A stretch of 64,000 nt of DNA from positions 46,405,967-46,469,966 of the forward strand of contig JALGQZ010000009.1 in NCBI GenBank assembly GCA_023105745.1, written 5' to 3'. This stretch comes from Austropuccinia psidii. Taxonomy: Eukaryota > Basidiomycota > Pucciniomycetes > Pucciniales > Sphaerophragmiaceae. The notes below the pieces were generated by a model. It saw only the letters and a program-made list of their open reading frames with translations, was not told where the DNA came from and searched no databases. Made by a program: the position numbers and the translations under genes. This document shows, piece after piece, positions 1 to 11,558 of this stretch (positions are counted from its first letter, which is position 1; each line of letters begins with the position of its first letter).

Positions 1-1033
1 AAAGGGTAGTTTCCAATCTGGAATTAGAAGAAATGGGGCATTATTCGAGGAATTTTTCAATTCTTTATATGCCTTGACTCTTTCTTCTGTCATTTCATAG
101 ACTGTTTGTTGGTCACATAGTTTATACAAGGATTTGGCAATTTTTGGCAAAGTCCTTTATATGCTGTCTATGGTAACCGGCAAATCCTAGAAATGATTGC
201 ATTGCTTTTTTGGTTTGAGGCATTGGCTTAAGTAATACTGCTGCTACTTTATTCTTGTCTATGCCTAGACTAAGTCCAGATACAAGATGTCCTAGTGCTT
301 TTAGTTCACTATATGCAAAATGACACTTTTTCAAGGAAATTTTCATATTAACTTGCACTATTTTTTGTAGTACCCTTTCTAGTCTTGTAAGGTGATTTTC
401 CCAAGTTTCTGAGCAAACTATGATATGATCAATATAGATAATTAACCATCCTTCTGATAATTCTTCAGGAAATATGGTATTCATCATCCTTTGATAATGG
501 GAAGGTGCATTCTTTATACAAAATGGCATCCTTAAGTATTCAAAAATCCCACAGTGGACTATTATCTTTAGTAGTTCCTTGGCATTTTCTGTTGAGAAAT
601 TTTGATGAAAACCCTTTAAAGCATCCATGGCTGTAATGAACTTAGCTTGTGAAAATTGTGTCAATGTCTCATGGATTCTGGGTATTGGATATCTCTTTGG
701 AATGGTATAGGTCTTCAGGGCTCTGAAGTCTCCTACCATTCTTGATTTTCCATTATGCCAAGCTATAATGACAGGTGTAGTGACTGCTGCCTGTTCATTA
801 TGTCCTACTTTTCTTAATACCCCAAGGTCCATTAATTCTTTAATGTGTACTTCCAAGGCTTTTCTAGCCCTTGGACTAGCTGGGTAAGCAGGTCTCCTCA
901 GTAAAGGTGGGTAAGGGTTTTCCACATTAAGAATTATATCCACCTCATGCCCAATTATGGCACCTAGTGGCTCTTTGTCAGTTGCAAAGGCATTTTTGTA
1001 CTTAAATAAGAGGTCAATCAATTTTTCTTTCAT
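1..1033 (-). pseudogene. Ty3/Gypsy-type reverse transcriptase, decayed (element A pol)
   Basis: This encodes the reverse transcriptase of an LTR retrotransposon, read right to left and running off the window edge. The open part (122-1033, 303 aa) shows RT motif A (TAMDALKGFHQ, Asp137), the MPFCIKNAPSHYQRMM segment and a palm motif YIDH at residues 200-203, where Gypsy RTs have YIDD. The second catalytic Asp is therefore His, which should abolish polymerase activity. The downstream [15 protein letters not shown] segment is typical of the RT thumb. A stop at about 122 breaks the frame, but RT/RNase H-connection-like sequence continues in another frame to position 1. It lies downstream of the protease and gag of the same element. 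The family is certain; the decay is seen directly. Confidence 0.88.
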
Positions 1034-1228
1034 TTTTTCTGTTAGTTCTTGATTAAATTCTGCCTCTTTGAGTTGTTCAGATATGAAAAGTTCCTTTTCT
1101 TGACTTTTCTCTTCATTCTTAATAACTGAAATTTGATTTTTGTTATTTAAGAAGCCAAATTTTTGTCTTTTGTTGTCTCCTATGGTAAAATATCTATCTT
1201 TTTGGTTAGAGATGTCTATACCATAGAT

Positions 1229-1579
1229 TTACAAGTAGTCATTTCCAAGTATGAAGTGATTACTAGTACAGTTGTCCATTACTACAAGCTCTACTTTGAT
1301 TCTGACACATTGTGAGGGGTGAGGAAAAATGAGTGTTAAATCAATTATTCCAAGGGGCTTCATGCTCTCACTTGCACTACTAAATTTGACTCCTTGTATT
1401 GGCATAGGTTTTTCTTGCCAATCTGGAACAATTGTTTTTAAATAACGTTTACCAACACAGGTACAATATGCTCCTGTATCCAAGTTCACTTTTACCTCTT
1501 GGTTATCAACCATAACAATACTTATACTTGGTTTTCCAGCTGTATATCCCATTCCTTTTGCAGATTTAGTTCTATACAT
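1229..1579 (-). CDS. Retropepsin-like aspartic protease (element A)
   Basis: This 116-aa open segment has a retroviral-type aspartic protease fold signature. The active-site motif LDTGAYCTCVG (Asp34) is intact and the ILGNDYL motif near the end matches the ILG-D segment of retropepsins. It would process the Gag-Pol polyprotein of element A. It sits between the gag zinc knuckle (1751-1975) and the RT (1-1033) on the same strand, the standard Gypsy order. Stops separate it from both neighbours, so it is a piece of a decayed polyprotein. The start given is only the first Met of the open stretch. Confidence 0.8.
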   Translation of the reverse strand: MYRTKSAKGMGYTAGKPSISIVMVDNQEVKVNLDTGAYCTCVGKRYLKTIVPDWQEKPMPIQGVKFSSASESMKPLGIIDLTLIFPHPSQCVRIKVELVVMDNCTSNHFILGNDYL

Positions 1580-1750
1580 TTTGGCATCTTGTACATTTGT
1601 CAGGTTTGTGTCAGATTTTCCAACTTGTGGTAAGTTTGAGTTAACATCTAGTACTTCATAAATGATATCAATATTATCAATTTGTGCATTAATTTTATTA
1701 ATTTCATCACTTTCAAAAGTTTCTGACTCTTCTGTCTCTTTTTCAGAGTC

Positions 1751-1975
1751 CTATTCCTCCTCTTTGTCATTGTGGTTTTCAGTTTCCGCAATTTCATTAA
1801 TTTTTGCTTTTTTGAGGCAGTTATTGGCTAAGTGTCCAACACCTCCGCATTTATGGCATTTTTTTTGCTCATTATTGTTGGATATATAGGGCTTGAAAGC
1901 TTCTTTTGATAAATGGCTTATTTGGACTTTTAGTGTCCAATGTCTTCCAAGTTTTCCAATTTTTGTTCTTGTCAC
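1751..1975 (-). pseudogene. Gag nucleocapsid zinc knuckle (element A)
   Basis: The 74-aa open stretch contains KCHKCGGVGHLANNC, a CX2CX4HX4C zinc knuckle that binds RNA in retrotransposon nucleocapsids, followed by an acidic tail. It is separated from the capsid part of gag (2018-2614) by a frame change and from the protease by a stop, so element A gag is broken here. Confidence 0.8.
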
Positions 1976-2017
1976 TATGTCTTATAGTGCATTGATATAC
2001 TCTTCTGTGGAGCAAGG

Positions 2018-2842
2018 TTATATACACCTGCTTCTTAGGGCATGTTCTAGCTCTCCTCCACATTTCTTAAGTATTTTCATGTGTACCATCTTTTGTGACA
2101 TTTCTGGGTACAGTGCATTTAGTCTTTCAACTTGTTTTAAGAACCAAGTTAAAGTTTTGTCTTTGCCTGGGTCAAAGAAACAATTTTCAAATGCGTTCTC
2201 TATCTTGTACCTCCAGGAATCATTAGCCCACTTGGTGATTATATCGCGTTTCCACCAAGGCCAGTTGTTTTTGCCAATTGTTTGTCTTATGCCATAATAC
2301 CATCTTTTTGCAGATTTTTCAAACAATGAATGTAATCTTGCAGTAATGAATTCATCTGGTATGGCATAATCTTCTTGTAGCATGTCAATTGTCTTGATAA
2401 ATGACATATGGTCAAATTCACCTTCTCCTGTGAATGTTGGCCATTCTTTCAATTGAGGTGCTTCTTTCATTAAGACTTGGTTATTGGCTTGGTTACTCAG
2501 GTCTGATCTGAATGGATTTGTTAATTCCTCTTTTGGTTTAACAGGGCTTCTTATGTGAGAAAATGCAGTTGATAATTTGGGCATATTTGAGTTGGCTTCA
2601 TTAATTTTATCCATTTTCTCAGTGATGAGCCTTATTTAACTTTGAATATCATCTTTCAGATGCATTCTTGCTTCATCACTTTTTTCCACATGGTCAAAAA
2701 GTAATTTCTGGTGTGATGGAGTTTTTCTTTTAATTTTTCTACAGAAATACTTAGTTTGTTTAATTTTTCTGTAAGATTGTCAATACTCACGTCATAATTG
2801 ATTGTCAAAGTTTTGCCTTTGATATCTTTTATGTATTCATAC
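2018..2842 (-). pseudogene. Gag capsid region (element A), C-terminal part of the interrupted gag
   Basis: The open segment 2018-2614 (198 aa) reads like a Gypsy gag: LKEWPTFTGEGEFDHMSFI, then a Trp-rich capsid stretch (NNWPWWKRDIITKWANDSWR), then FFDPGKDKTLTWFLKQVERL. Upstream sequence to 2842 is coding-like (EYIKDIKGKTLTINYD, then a Leu/Lys-rich helix) with a frameshift near 2680 and a stop near 2630. At 2842 the frame stops abruptly at the end of LTR element B and continues at 37976-38665 on the other side of B. So this is the C-terminal part of one gag gene split by B. Confidence 0.75.
2839..2842. repeat. Target-site duplication of element B, left copy (atac)
   Basis: The 4 bp atac next to LTR1 match the 4 bp next to LTR2 (37976-37979). 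Removing B and one copy joins element A gag in frame across the gap, which supports a 4-bp duplication. Confidence 0.7.
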
Positions 2843-5040
2843 TGTGGGAACTCCTCTGCGTGTGGGATAAAATGAGGCAGTACCTGGAAGGGGAAATTAC
2901 AAGAAAACAGTTTTGAATTGCTGTTTGAGACTTGTAACCCTTGCTCTGCTCGTGTGCTAGAATAATCTAGACTGCCCTTCCTAATATGCTAAGTTATCTT
3001 TAATGAGTTCACCAAATCAATTTTATTATTGATAGTGGCTTGATCAGAAAATATTGTACTCAACAATCTCTAATCAGACTTTGCTCTACTTAAAACAATG
3101 GTTAGTTAAAACCTCAATAAATAAATACTTTTTAAAACTTCCAGAAAATCTGGTTGGATTACACCAAAATAATCTTACAAAAGATAACAAATGAAATAAA
3201 AAAGGAAGAATAAAACACTTCTTACTATTAAACAATCTAAACAAAACCCTTATATATATATATTTCATGTTTTTTTAAGTGAAATAGTACAGACAGTTAC
3301 AATATAAGAGAGAAATAAATAGCACATGATATCACTTATAGCAGTATATGATTCTTAAGGGAAAAATAACTTGAAATATATTCAGGTAAAATAAGTTAAA
3401 TTGACTGGGTGTTGACCTAAACATATAACCTAAAAAAATCAACTACTATAGTATAATATGTGATATGTTTGTGAGATTATAAAACAAATAATAAATTTAT
3501 AGCTTATTATTTCAACAAACTCTTTGGTCTTATACAATGGTAAGCTGTTGGTTTTGAATATTGATTGTAGAATAGGAAGAGTATTAAATTAATGTAAGTT
3601 TATTAATTTGGTGATAGTTTATTACTGAAAGAAATATATTTCCAGTATAATATGAAGATTGTTACTTATAACTTCTGAATGGATAGGTGATTAATGTGAA
3701 TAGGAATGTGAAAATGTTGTTGATCATGTTGAATAATTTAGTTGAGGTTGTTGATGGGTTTTATTTTAGTTTTATATGTAGCTTGATGAAATTGAATTGA
3801 TTTAAGGGGTTCTACTTTAGCTTAAAAGTAGTAAAATTACTTTGAAAAATTCAGGTTTTATTTTAAAATCTGAGAAAATTACTTTAAAGTGATGGTTTTA
3901 TTTTAAAACTATCTAAAAATTACTTTTAAGGTTTAATCACTAAACTCCAGAGATGCCTTACTCTTGAGCTTCAAGTGTTAAGATCCTAATTATTATGATT
4001 ACTAGTCTGCCTGCTAGTGAGGGATGAATTAAAATCTTTTCACACTATTGGTTCTCTTGATCTATGTCAACAACAAACCTCAATTACTAAGCTTAATTTA
4101 TCAAACAATTTTCTAATTTGACCTCTTAGATACAGGGTTTGGAAAAAATAAGTAGAAGTTACAATTTCCAGATGGGAAAAAGTCTGGAGAGGAAAAAAGT
4201 TTGACTATTTATATTCTTTAGGGGGAATAGGGTTAGGGTTTAGGGTTTTCACAAACTATTTCATGCATATGCATATGAATACTAGCTCTTCTTTAACTCC
4301 CCCTGGATTACTAAGCATTTTATAAACCCATAGCTAATTTACTACCACCAAGATAAGGTTTTATACCTTCACTCCACTCATCACTCTTGACACCCTTTAC
4401 ACTGTACATCCTTAATTATATTTTTTTTTCTAATAATAATCAGCACTAATAATCAACTCAATAATTTACACCATTAAAATTTAAAGCAATTCTCATCCAC
4501 TATCATCATCTCAATGGAATACCTAAAATAATCCACACTACTACTATTCTATATTGACAAATAGAATGACATCAAAATAAAATAAATATAACTTCACTAA
4601 CTCAGAATAATAATATTTTTTTAATTCAAATAGAGCTCATCTCAATACTCTTCTTAACAGAAGCAACTAAATAAGGCTTCCTCAAAATATTTTGAATTAA
4701 AATCAACCACAACTGCACAATTTTCACCAATAAGGAAAATTAATTCCCATGTAATACTACAATAATACAGCTCTTATAATTTATATCATTATTATTATTG
4801 GTTAAAACAAATCTACACCAAATTAGAATACAAAATTTTAAGTAAGGGGGTTTTCTTTTCTTGAATTCAAATATTCATTAAATCAGTAGAATACTGACTT
4901 ATCTTGTTTTGTTTTGGTCTTTTTTTTTTTTTTATAGAATAAGTGTTTTGAAGGTTACACAATCAGGTTCTTTTAATTATGATGTTTATTTCTTTTTTTT
5001 ATATTGGTCCATTAAGCTAAACTGGTATAGGTATACCACA
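2843..5040 (-). repeat. LTR of element B, 3' LTR (LTR1)
   Basis: A 2198-bp direct repeat, TGTGG...CCACA, nearly identical to 35775-37975, with small scattered substitutions and indels. Because a polypurine tract adjoins its right side (5041-5056) and a candidate primer-binding site adjoins the other copy, this is the 3' LTR of a minus-strand element. It contains AT-rich sequence, a short GGGTTTAGGG run near 4230 and no credible gene. Confidence 0.88.
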
Positions 5041-5056
5041 TCCCCCTCTCCATTTA
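5041..5056 (-). other. Polypurine tract of element B
   Basis: On the minus strand the sequence next to the LTR reads AAATGGAGAGGGGGA followed by TGTGG, the usual position for priming plus-strand DNA synthesis. Related tracts (ccctctccattt on the plus strand) recur near 5331 and 5596. Confidence 0.7.
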
Positions 5057-6780
5057 ATGCTGTCCCCAGCATTTCCAGTGACGCTTAAGGGACAAATCCC
5101 TTTCTTCACTACTTTCTTCCTTCATCCACACCTTCCTCCTGCCAAAATGAAAACACATAAAAAAATTCCTTTAATATTCAATTGAACTCCCATGAAACAT
5201 TTTATTTTTGCTCTTTATATTGATTTTGAATCTCCATTTTGTGTTCTTTAAGGTATCAATCTTGAATTTTTATTTTTATTTATTAATGTTTTATATATAT
5301 ATATATATATTTTGAGAGATGAGGGATGCATTCCCTCTCCATTTAAAAAAAAATGATTTCTACATAATTATTATTTTATTTATTCTTTATTAAAAATATT
5401 TGTGTGATAAGAATACCTGAATGAAATTTAATAATGAAGTTTTCTCAACTAACTACACAATAAAAAGACCCAAGATTAAAATTAATTGAAGGGCCACTTT
5501 CCCCCAAAAACTTAACATCATAAGGAGTGATGAAAAGAAATAAGTACCACCCCTTATTTTTTAAAATAATATCATTATTACTCCTTGAGGGACAATTTCC
5601 CTCTCCATTTGATTTTTTTTAACTACTCATAAGTCTTCACTAATATAATAATCTCCCAAGACTCTCCATAAGGGGAGTAATAAACATATAAGCTATTAAG
5701 ACTAAAAAACAGAACATATTGGTACAGTTTAAGGCCTTATTGAGGACCTTGAATTTAGCCCTGAGACTATAATTAAGATAAAATATATTGATGAGGCAGT
5801 TTAAAGTCATACTCAGGACCTTTATGTACTGTTTTTTTTTTAATTTATATCTCAATCTATACAATAGTAAATCCCAAAATATCCTTTGAACATATTCCTA
5901 TTATGTGAGTATGTCTTAGCCAATCAACTCAAAATTTAACATAAGATCACAGCCAACATAATATACAGGAAAATAAATAAAATGAGTCAATTCCAAAAGA
6001 TGACATAATATATAAAAATGGCATAATAGTAGAAATAACAGTAATACTCATAAAATATATGTGAAATAAAGATAGCTATAAAAGAAAAGGGATAAATACA
6101 TCCCTTATTTATATATTTTTTTATCATGTTTTTTTTTATTTTATTTATATATATTATGATATTTTTGTTTTTTGTTAAGAATACTCATTGATACTAACTA
6201 TATTACTTGTAAATATTCATCTTATATAAGTATTCCTCAGAAAATTAATCTTAGATTTGGATGAAAATCAAAAACATAAAAAAGGATAAAAATAAAAAAT
6301 AAGATAATAATAAAAAATATGGAAAAAATAACAAGGAAATAAGTATATAAAAAATAAATATAATTAAAAAAAAGTGAATTAGTTAATAAATTTGTCCATA
6401 GTGCAAGTATCCTCTGTTTTAAATCAACTTTTCTCTATTTGATAATACTATTATTTTACTTAAAGTTTCATTTTTTTTCTTATTAAGTTTTTATATCAAT
6501 TATTATTATTATTTTCAAATATGAACATCTATCTTTCTTTTACTCTTATCTTATTAATTTTTTATTATTTCATCTATAATATAAGTAAGGACTGATAATT
6601 ACTGCACTAGTAGCACAGTAGGTCTCTTTTTTTCTTTTTTTTTGTCATTTCATTTATATATAAACTTTCTTGTAATTTATATATATATGTTATATTCTCT
6701 TATATATATATATATTAATTATTAATTATTTTTATTTTTTTTATAATTCTATGAATATATATATATTTTTTAATTTATAT
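5057..6780. repeat. AT-rich region with recurring GGGA/TCCC mini-hairpins
   Basis: No convincing gene. The stretch is AT-rich with (TA)n and poly-T runs. Short hairpins of the type GGGAC-aat-TCCCT recur near 5089, 5322, 5587 and 6086, roughly 230-265 bp apart (one step about double), usually beside a ccctctccattt tract. This suggests an old, degenerate tandem array in the 3' part of element B. Confidence 0.45.
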
Positions 6781-7209
6781 TGTTACTGTAAAACAAAGAA
6801 AAGCTGCTCAGCATTGCTGCGCTACTGCAGCAGTCGTCTCTTTTCAGCTTTGCGTGCTGATTTAATTATTATCATTTTTTTTTATTTTTTTTTTCATTTT
6901 ATTATTATTATTATTATTTTTACAGTCATCGCATTGCAAAGCAAAAAAAAATAAAATCAAGTTTAAAATAAAAAGAAAGTCACTAGGAATTGCTACGTGA
7001 CTGTAGCATCGTTCTGCTCTTCTTAGGTCGCGCGGTGTGTTTTTCTTTTTATACCATGTTTTATTTTATTAAAACTCTTCTTTATTTTTGTGTTATTCTT
7101 TTATTATTTAGTAATTTTTATTATTATTATGATTTTATATAAAAAGACTAATTTATAATGTTTTTTTTACAGTTATTGTATCGCAAAGGAGAAACTAAAC
7201 AAGATAAAA
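6781..7209 (+). repeat. Degenerate tandem repeat, left half of the array split by giant copy 1
   Basis: Units share a GCTGCGCTACTGCAG-like core (near 6811 and 6990), a poly-T/TTATTATT block and an end resembling TTACAGTTATTGTATCGCAAAGGAG. Related units continue at 28294-28760, directly beyond giant copy 1, so the transposon inserted inside this array. The unit is roughly 200-250 bp. Confidence 0.5.
7207..7209. repeat. 3-bp target-site duplication of giant copy 1 (aaa)
   Basis: The three bases before the left terminus (aaa) equal the three after the right terminus (28294-28296). A 3-bp duplication is the norm for CACTA/CMC elements. In AT-rich DNA an aaa match has limited weight by itself, but copy 2 independently shows tgt. 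Confidence 0.6.
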
Positions 7210-7255
7210 CACCAGGGCGAATCTCGTGTCAATCGTCGGCGATTGACTTCACGTC
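7210..7255 (+). repeat. Terminal inverted repeat, transposase end, copy 1
   Basis: It starts CACCAGGGCGAATCTCG and ends GACTTCACGTC, with an internal near-palindrome (CAATCGTCGGCGATTG, 7230-7245). It matches the inverted sequence at 28248-28293 with few differences. The CAC start resembles the CAC(TA) termini of CACTA transposons. Confidence 0.9.
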
Positions 7256-7330
7256 AAGCAAACGTCAAGCAGGATAAAAGTCGAGCTCACGTCAAGCAAA
7301 AATCAAGCGAACGTTGAGCACACGTCCTAC
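7256..7330 (+). repeat. Subterminal ACGTCAAGC repeats
   Basis: Several variants of ACGTCAAGC(A) lie directly inside the terminal repeat of copy 1 and are conserved in copy 2 (about 63330-63396). Clustered subterminal motifs are the usual transposase-binding sites of CACTA elements; binding here is inferred. Confidence 0.65.
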
Positions 7331-7507
7331 TCTTGTCTTACACCAAATCCTGTGACATCCACCAATATTGGTTCCGCTGTGCCTTCAACTCAGATTCCTC
7401 ACCACCTGATCATCCCGCAACCGTCCAATGGTTGGTAAAAATTACCCAAGACCCGCCTGTTTGCAAACACACACATCAAAGAGGTCCTTCAGCCAGTCTT
7501 GATGTAG

Positions 7508-8175
7508 GCGGGGGGTTTGACTTCACCAGGTCATCCATAAAAGGACTCCGCCTGAGCGGGATTGTCGTTTTGCAGGTGACACTGGTAGGGCCCGCCGCAC
7601 AATACCGCGTGTGCGTGTGCGGGTGCGGGTGCGCTTGCGTGTGCAATGGTGTGTGCGGGTGCGGTTGCGTGTGCATTGGCGCGTGCGGGTGCGGGTGCGC
7701 AAGGGTCGCTTCCCCTTCCTACATGATGATGGCGCCGTTAGCAATTTTGGCGGGGGGTTTGACTTCACCAGGTCGTCCATGAAAGGACTCCGCCTGAGCG
7801 GGATTGTCGTTTTGCAGGTGACACTGGTAGAGCCCGCCGCACAATACCGCGTGTGCGGGTGCGGGTGCGCTTGCGCTTGCGTGTGCATTGGCGCGTGCGC
7901 AAGGGTCGCTTCCCCTTCCTACATGATGATGGCGCTGTTAGCAATTTTGGCGGGGGGTTTGACTTCACCAGGTCGTCCATGAAAGGACTCCGCCTGAGCG
8001 GGATTGTCGTTTTGCAGGTGACACTGGTAGAGCCCGCCGCACAATACTGCGTGTGTGGGTGCGGTTGCGCTTGCGTGTGCATTGGCGTGTGCGGGTGCGC
8101 TTGCGTGTGCATTGGCGTGTGCATTGGCGTGTGTGCAAGGGCCGCTTCCCCTTCCAACATGATGATGGCGCAGTT
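7508..8175 (+). repeat. About 200-240-bp tandem units with GT-rich minisatellite
   Basis: Three units each start near GGCGGGGGGTTTGACTTCACC (7508, 7749, 7949). They contain GGACTCCGCCTGAGCGGGATT and then a variable GTGCGGGTGCG/CTTGCGTGTGC tract. Copy 2 has only one unit (about 62930-63145), so the array has changed length since the copies parted. Long open frames here (up to about 150 aa, Arg/Cys/His/Thr-rich) are by-products of the repeat. Confidence 0.8.
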
Positions 8176-8394
8176 AGAAATTTTGGATGCTGTGAAAGGT
8201 GAGTGTGTGGGTCATTTGATCATTGAACTTGGCTTATTCACACTGTACCCAATGTCAAAATAGTAAGTTCTTTGTGGCAATGTGAAATAATGGGCTTTGC
8301 TTGTCACAATGGCATGTCTCTGTCAATAAATTTTGAGGCAGTTATTTCACTAGCAAAATTGCTAATGAATCTGAGATATTTGCATTTCTGTAGA

Positions 8395-11300
8395 CTAAAT
8401 TTCATGAAATAACGGCTTTATCATTACAAGCAGTCCACATGACAGAACTTTGTTATCATACAATCCACAGTTACCTTCTATTTCTTCTTCAGATATAATC
8501 AAGTGTCCATCATCAAAACCAACAGCTTTATAAATATTCAGATGCGGCCAATCTGGTAAGAAATTCACATCAATCTTCAAAGTTTTTAAGATCAGAAAGT
8601 TATTCTTCAGTATGCTAGATGGCTCAGAGACTTTAAAAATGCTATTAATAATACCAAAGCGTCGTGAGTTGCCCCTCAGAAAACATATCACACTGTTGCT
8701 GACATTTTTGGATTCAGTTGAAAATATATTGTTCCCAATATTAATGTTTGAAACTGGAAAATACCAAGGTGAGACAATCCTTGAAGTGAGATGACTTGTG
8801 GATTGCACGGTAGTGTCTAAGCTGATCCAATCAACTATTTCCCTTGTTGCATGAAAATTCTGTAAGTACTCAACCAGGCAATCATAATTTTCTTGGTCAT
8901 GGCGGGATGGTTTGTTATATTTATGGTCATTGAACAGGGTAGGTGGCTGTGATTCGAAAAGCTGTTTTATTTCACATGGCACGGATGGGGATTTCAGGAG
9001 AACGGAAAGGTTGGAACATCGACAGATATGTTGAAGTAAGGTTTTATCTATATCATCTATTTAGAGTTGTAAGAAGTTAATCTTATTCAGTTCAGGTGTT
9101 TAATCAATGTGAATATATTGATCTTATTAATTGACGTACATATTTTGTTATTTGTTGGCATTTTTGCAAATACTCCAATCAAGCGCTCATAACCCCATGT
9201 GGCTGAGGCTTGTGCTGGGCCCCAACGTTGGAAGAGTTCGGGAATATGGTCAGCAAAATGATGATTTGGTTTACTTTTCTGTTTTGGGAACAGGAGTTGA
9301 TTGGAAAGGCGGAATTTTTTCCAATGTTCAGCAAATGCAGTCGCATCTCCTATTGAAACAGTCCAACTTGTGGCAATGTTGATAGCACTAATCAAATGGA
9401 ATGTATTCTTGGTTAGTTCATTTCCAAGTTCTTCTGACTGACCCATTTGCCTTTGAATGTTGGCGGATTGGTGTACATCTAATGACATCTGTTGACTGAG
9501 CATGAAAAATGGAATATAGACCTTATATAAGAGAGCCCATTCAGCGGCTTTTAAGCTACCATGAGAGGGGGAACCCATGTTGCGAGGTACTCTTGTCCAT
9601 GATGAGGGAATTATTGTCTCAGATATGATTTGTCGGAGATGCTCCAGAGCCTCACCCTTGATCTGGTGATCACTCAGTGCAGTGATATCCAATTCAGAGG
9701 GGATTTCAGAAGTGGGGATGTAATCGGCATCAAATGAAGGAATCTCCGCAGAACCACTAGATGGATGTTCTGTGTTAGGGGTGGGCATTGGGAAGTAGTT
9801 TTTTCGGGTGGAAGTAGTGGGGAGTGGCTCATTTATTATTTTTGCTGCGTCTCTTCTCAGGGAGCGGGCCTCTCTCAATGTGATTTTATCAAGAGAGCTG
9901 TTGGAGGTCATGGAATCTGAGTCTGAACTGTTGGTGTCATTGGATTTCCTGCGGGACCTGAGGTAAATTTTTGATTTGGACTCTGGAATGCACAATTTGA
10001 AAGTTGCATGATCCTTCAAAATTCCAAGTATTAAATTATGCATTATGTCAAGATTAACCATTCTGGTGGCATCCCAATACGGAAGGTCTTCTAAAATTGA
10101 ATATCGCACTCCATACTCAGAGAAAATTGCTTGTCTTTGTTGCGGGGTTGCCCGAAGCCATTTGGCAATGGTTGATTTATGATTTTGATATGAGCGTGTG
10201 TAGTGAAATTGAGGACCAATTTCATCAATTTGAGCTTTGTGAATGGTGCAAAAATTACAAAAGTGGTTGCCTGAATGGGAAATAAATCCAGTAAGCTTGT
10301 GCATGGCAACCACATCCGCAATGGCTGTGAGGATGGCAACACGGATAAAGGATCCTGATGGACCTGTTGAGGTGGGTGAAAAATGGTAACCTTGCCATAG
10401 CTCTTTGAGCTCCTTGATGAGTGGCATTAATAAATAATTCAATTGAAGGGAAGTTGGCTCCTTCGGACCAGGGATTATTCCTGCAACATAGATATTCTCT
10501 GGCTTCAATCTTTCACTTGGGGGGAGATTAAGACAAATAAGCATGATAGGTCCAATGCTGGCCAACCGGGTGGACTTTCCATGTGCATTAAACCAGTCCA
10601 CATAAATGGAGAAGGCCAATGCACCAGGAATGGACATGAATGGGGGGTCATGGATATTTCTAGTGCCAGTGAAGCGTCTCCAGACCAATCCATCCCATAC
10701 GTCACATTTTGGGGAATCTTCGGGAGTTTGGGATTGTTGATGTTGATGCAGAATTTCCATAATTCCAGCCCGCTGGAGAAATCTGGCAAGCCAATTTTTG
10801 AATGGTTGATAAATGAAATGTTTTGTTGGTATAAATTTTTGCTTCATGTTGGTGGTGTTTTGGGTGTGGGCTTCAAATGAATAGATGAATTTGCCTAATG
10901 ATTGTGTGCAAGGGGGATCATGATCATTTGGGTCATTATGGCGTTGACAGTGGGGTTGGTCAGTTGTGACTGATTCAGTAAGGCCATTAAGAGAGAAACA
11001 TTGAGGACAACATATATAGTTTTGAATCACTGGCTCCAATTGGAGATGTTCAAATATGGTACTCAGATCTTGAGGTATATGGAATGCAGGAATGGGGGGA
11101 CCACTGGAGCTGGAGATGCTGGACTTGATCAGCAGGTTTAGGGAGGGGTGGAGAATGCGTGAAGCCCTGCGGGGTATATTATACCTTAATGATAGAATGG
11201 CAGATATTATCATTCCAAGGTCTTGTGGAGGAAGGGTTTGACTGCTGCTGTATGGTTTCTGTGCAATTGAATTGAGCCCCGGTGCTGTGGAGAAGATGCT

Positions 11301-11558
11301 TTGGGCCCATGGTGGTGAATAATCAGCTGGGAATGTTTGATCCAATAGAAGTTGTGGGCACTCAGATCCTGATGCAGAAGTAGGGATGTTTGGAAGAGAT
11401 TTGGGTGCAATGGTTGATTTGAGCTTTTTAATGTGCTGTTTATATTGGAAAGGTGTGAAGGCAACTCCAGGCCTATCACCCTCAGGGGAAGAGTGTGTTT
11501 GAGTTGAGCAGTGTTGACACATGCATATACGCATTGAGGAATAGCGGCGGGTTGTCAT
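8395..11558 (-). CDS. Plavaka-like DDE transposase (two exons, 1026 aa), intact
   Basis: This is the predicted transposase that would cut and paste the element. Exon 1 is 11558-9140 and exon 2 is 9056-8395; the 83-bp intron has donor GTACGT and acceptor ATAG, and the joined frame is open. An N-terminal Cys/His segment (residues 12-41, CMCQHCSTQTH) precedes a second cysteine cluster (CCPQC at about 183-187, then PHC and PPC). Then comes the family core: IPGALAFSIYVDWFNAHGKST (Asp321), LICLNLPPSER, ENIYVAGIIPGPKEP (355-368), NHFCNFCTIH and VNLDIMHNLILG (Asp504). Asp321 and Asp504 are candidate catalytic residues. The GIIPGPKEP block is characteristic of fungal Plavaka transposases rather than KDZ. 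The Met at 11558 is conserved in copy 2. It is divergent from the WRS gene and shares a 1-kb promoter region with a CpG palindrome. Confidence 0.88.

Noticed and set aside
4228..4250. GGGTTAGGGTTTAGGGTT, telomere-like
   Set aside because: It is only about three units, lies inside LTR1 and recurs in LTR2 (near 37155) as part of the LTR sequence, so it is not a telomere or an interstitial telomeric array.
7333..8263. Open frames of 66-149 codons on both strands, Cys/Gly/Val- or His/Thr/Pro-rich
   Set aside because: They arise from the GT-rich tandem units, change between copies and have no gene-like start or splice context.
9087..11558. Assigning the transposase to the KDZ group because of the TET link
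   Set aside because: The GIIPGPKEP and IPGALAF-IYVDWFN blocks and the 3-bp duplication with CAC termini fit Plavaka/CACTA better than KDZ.
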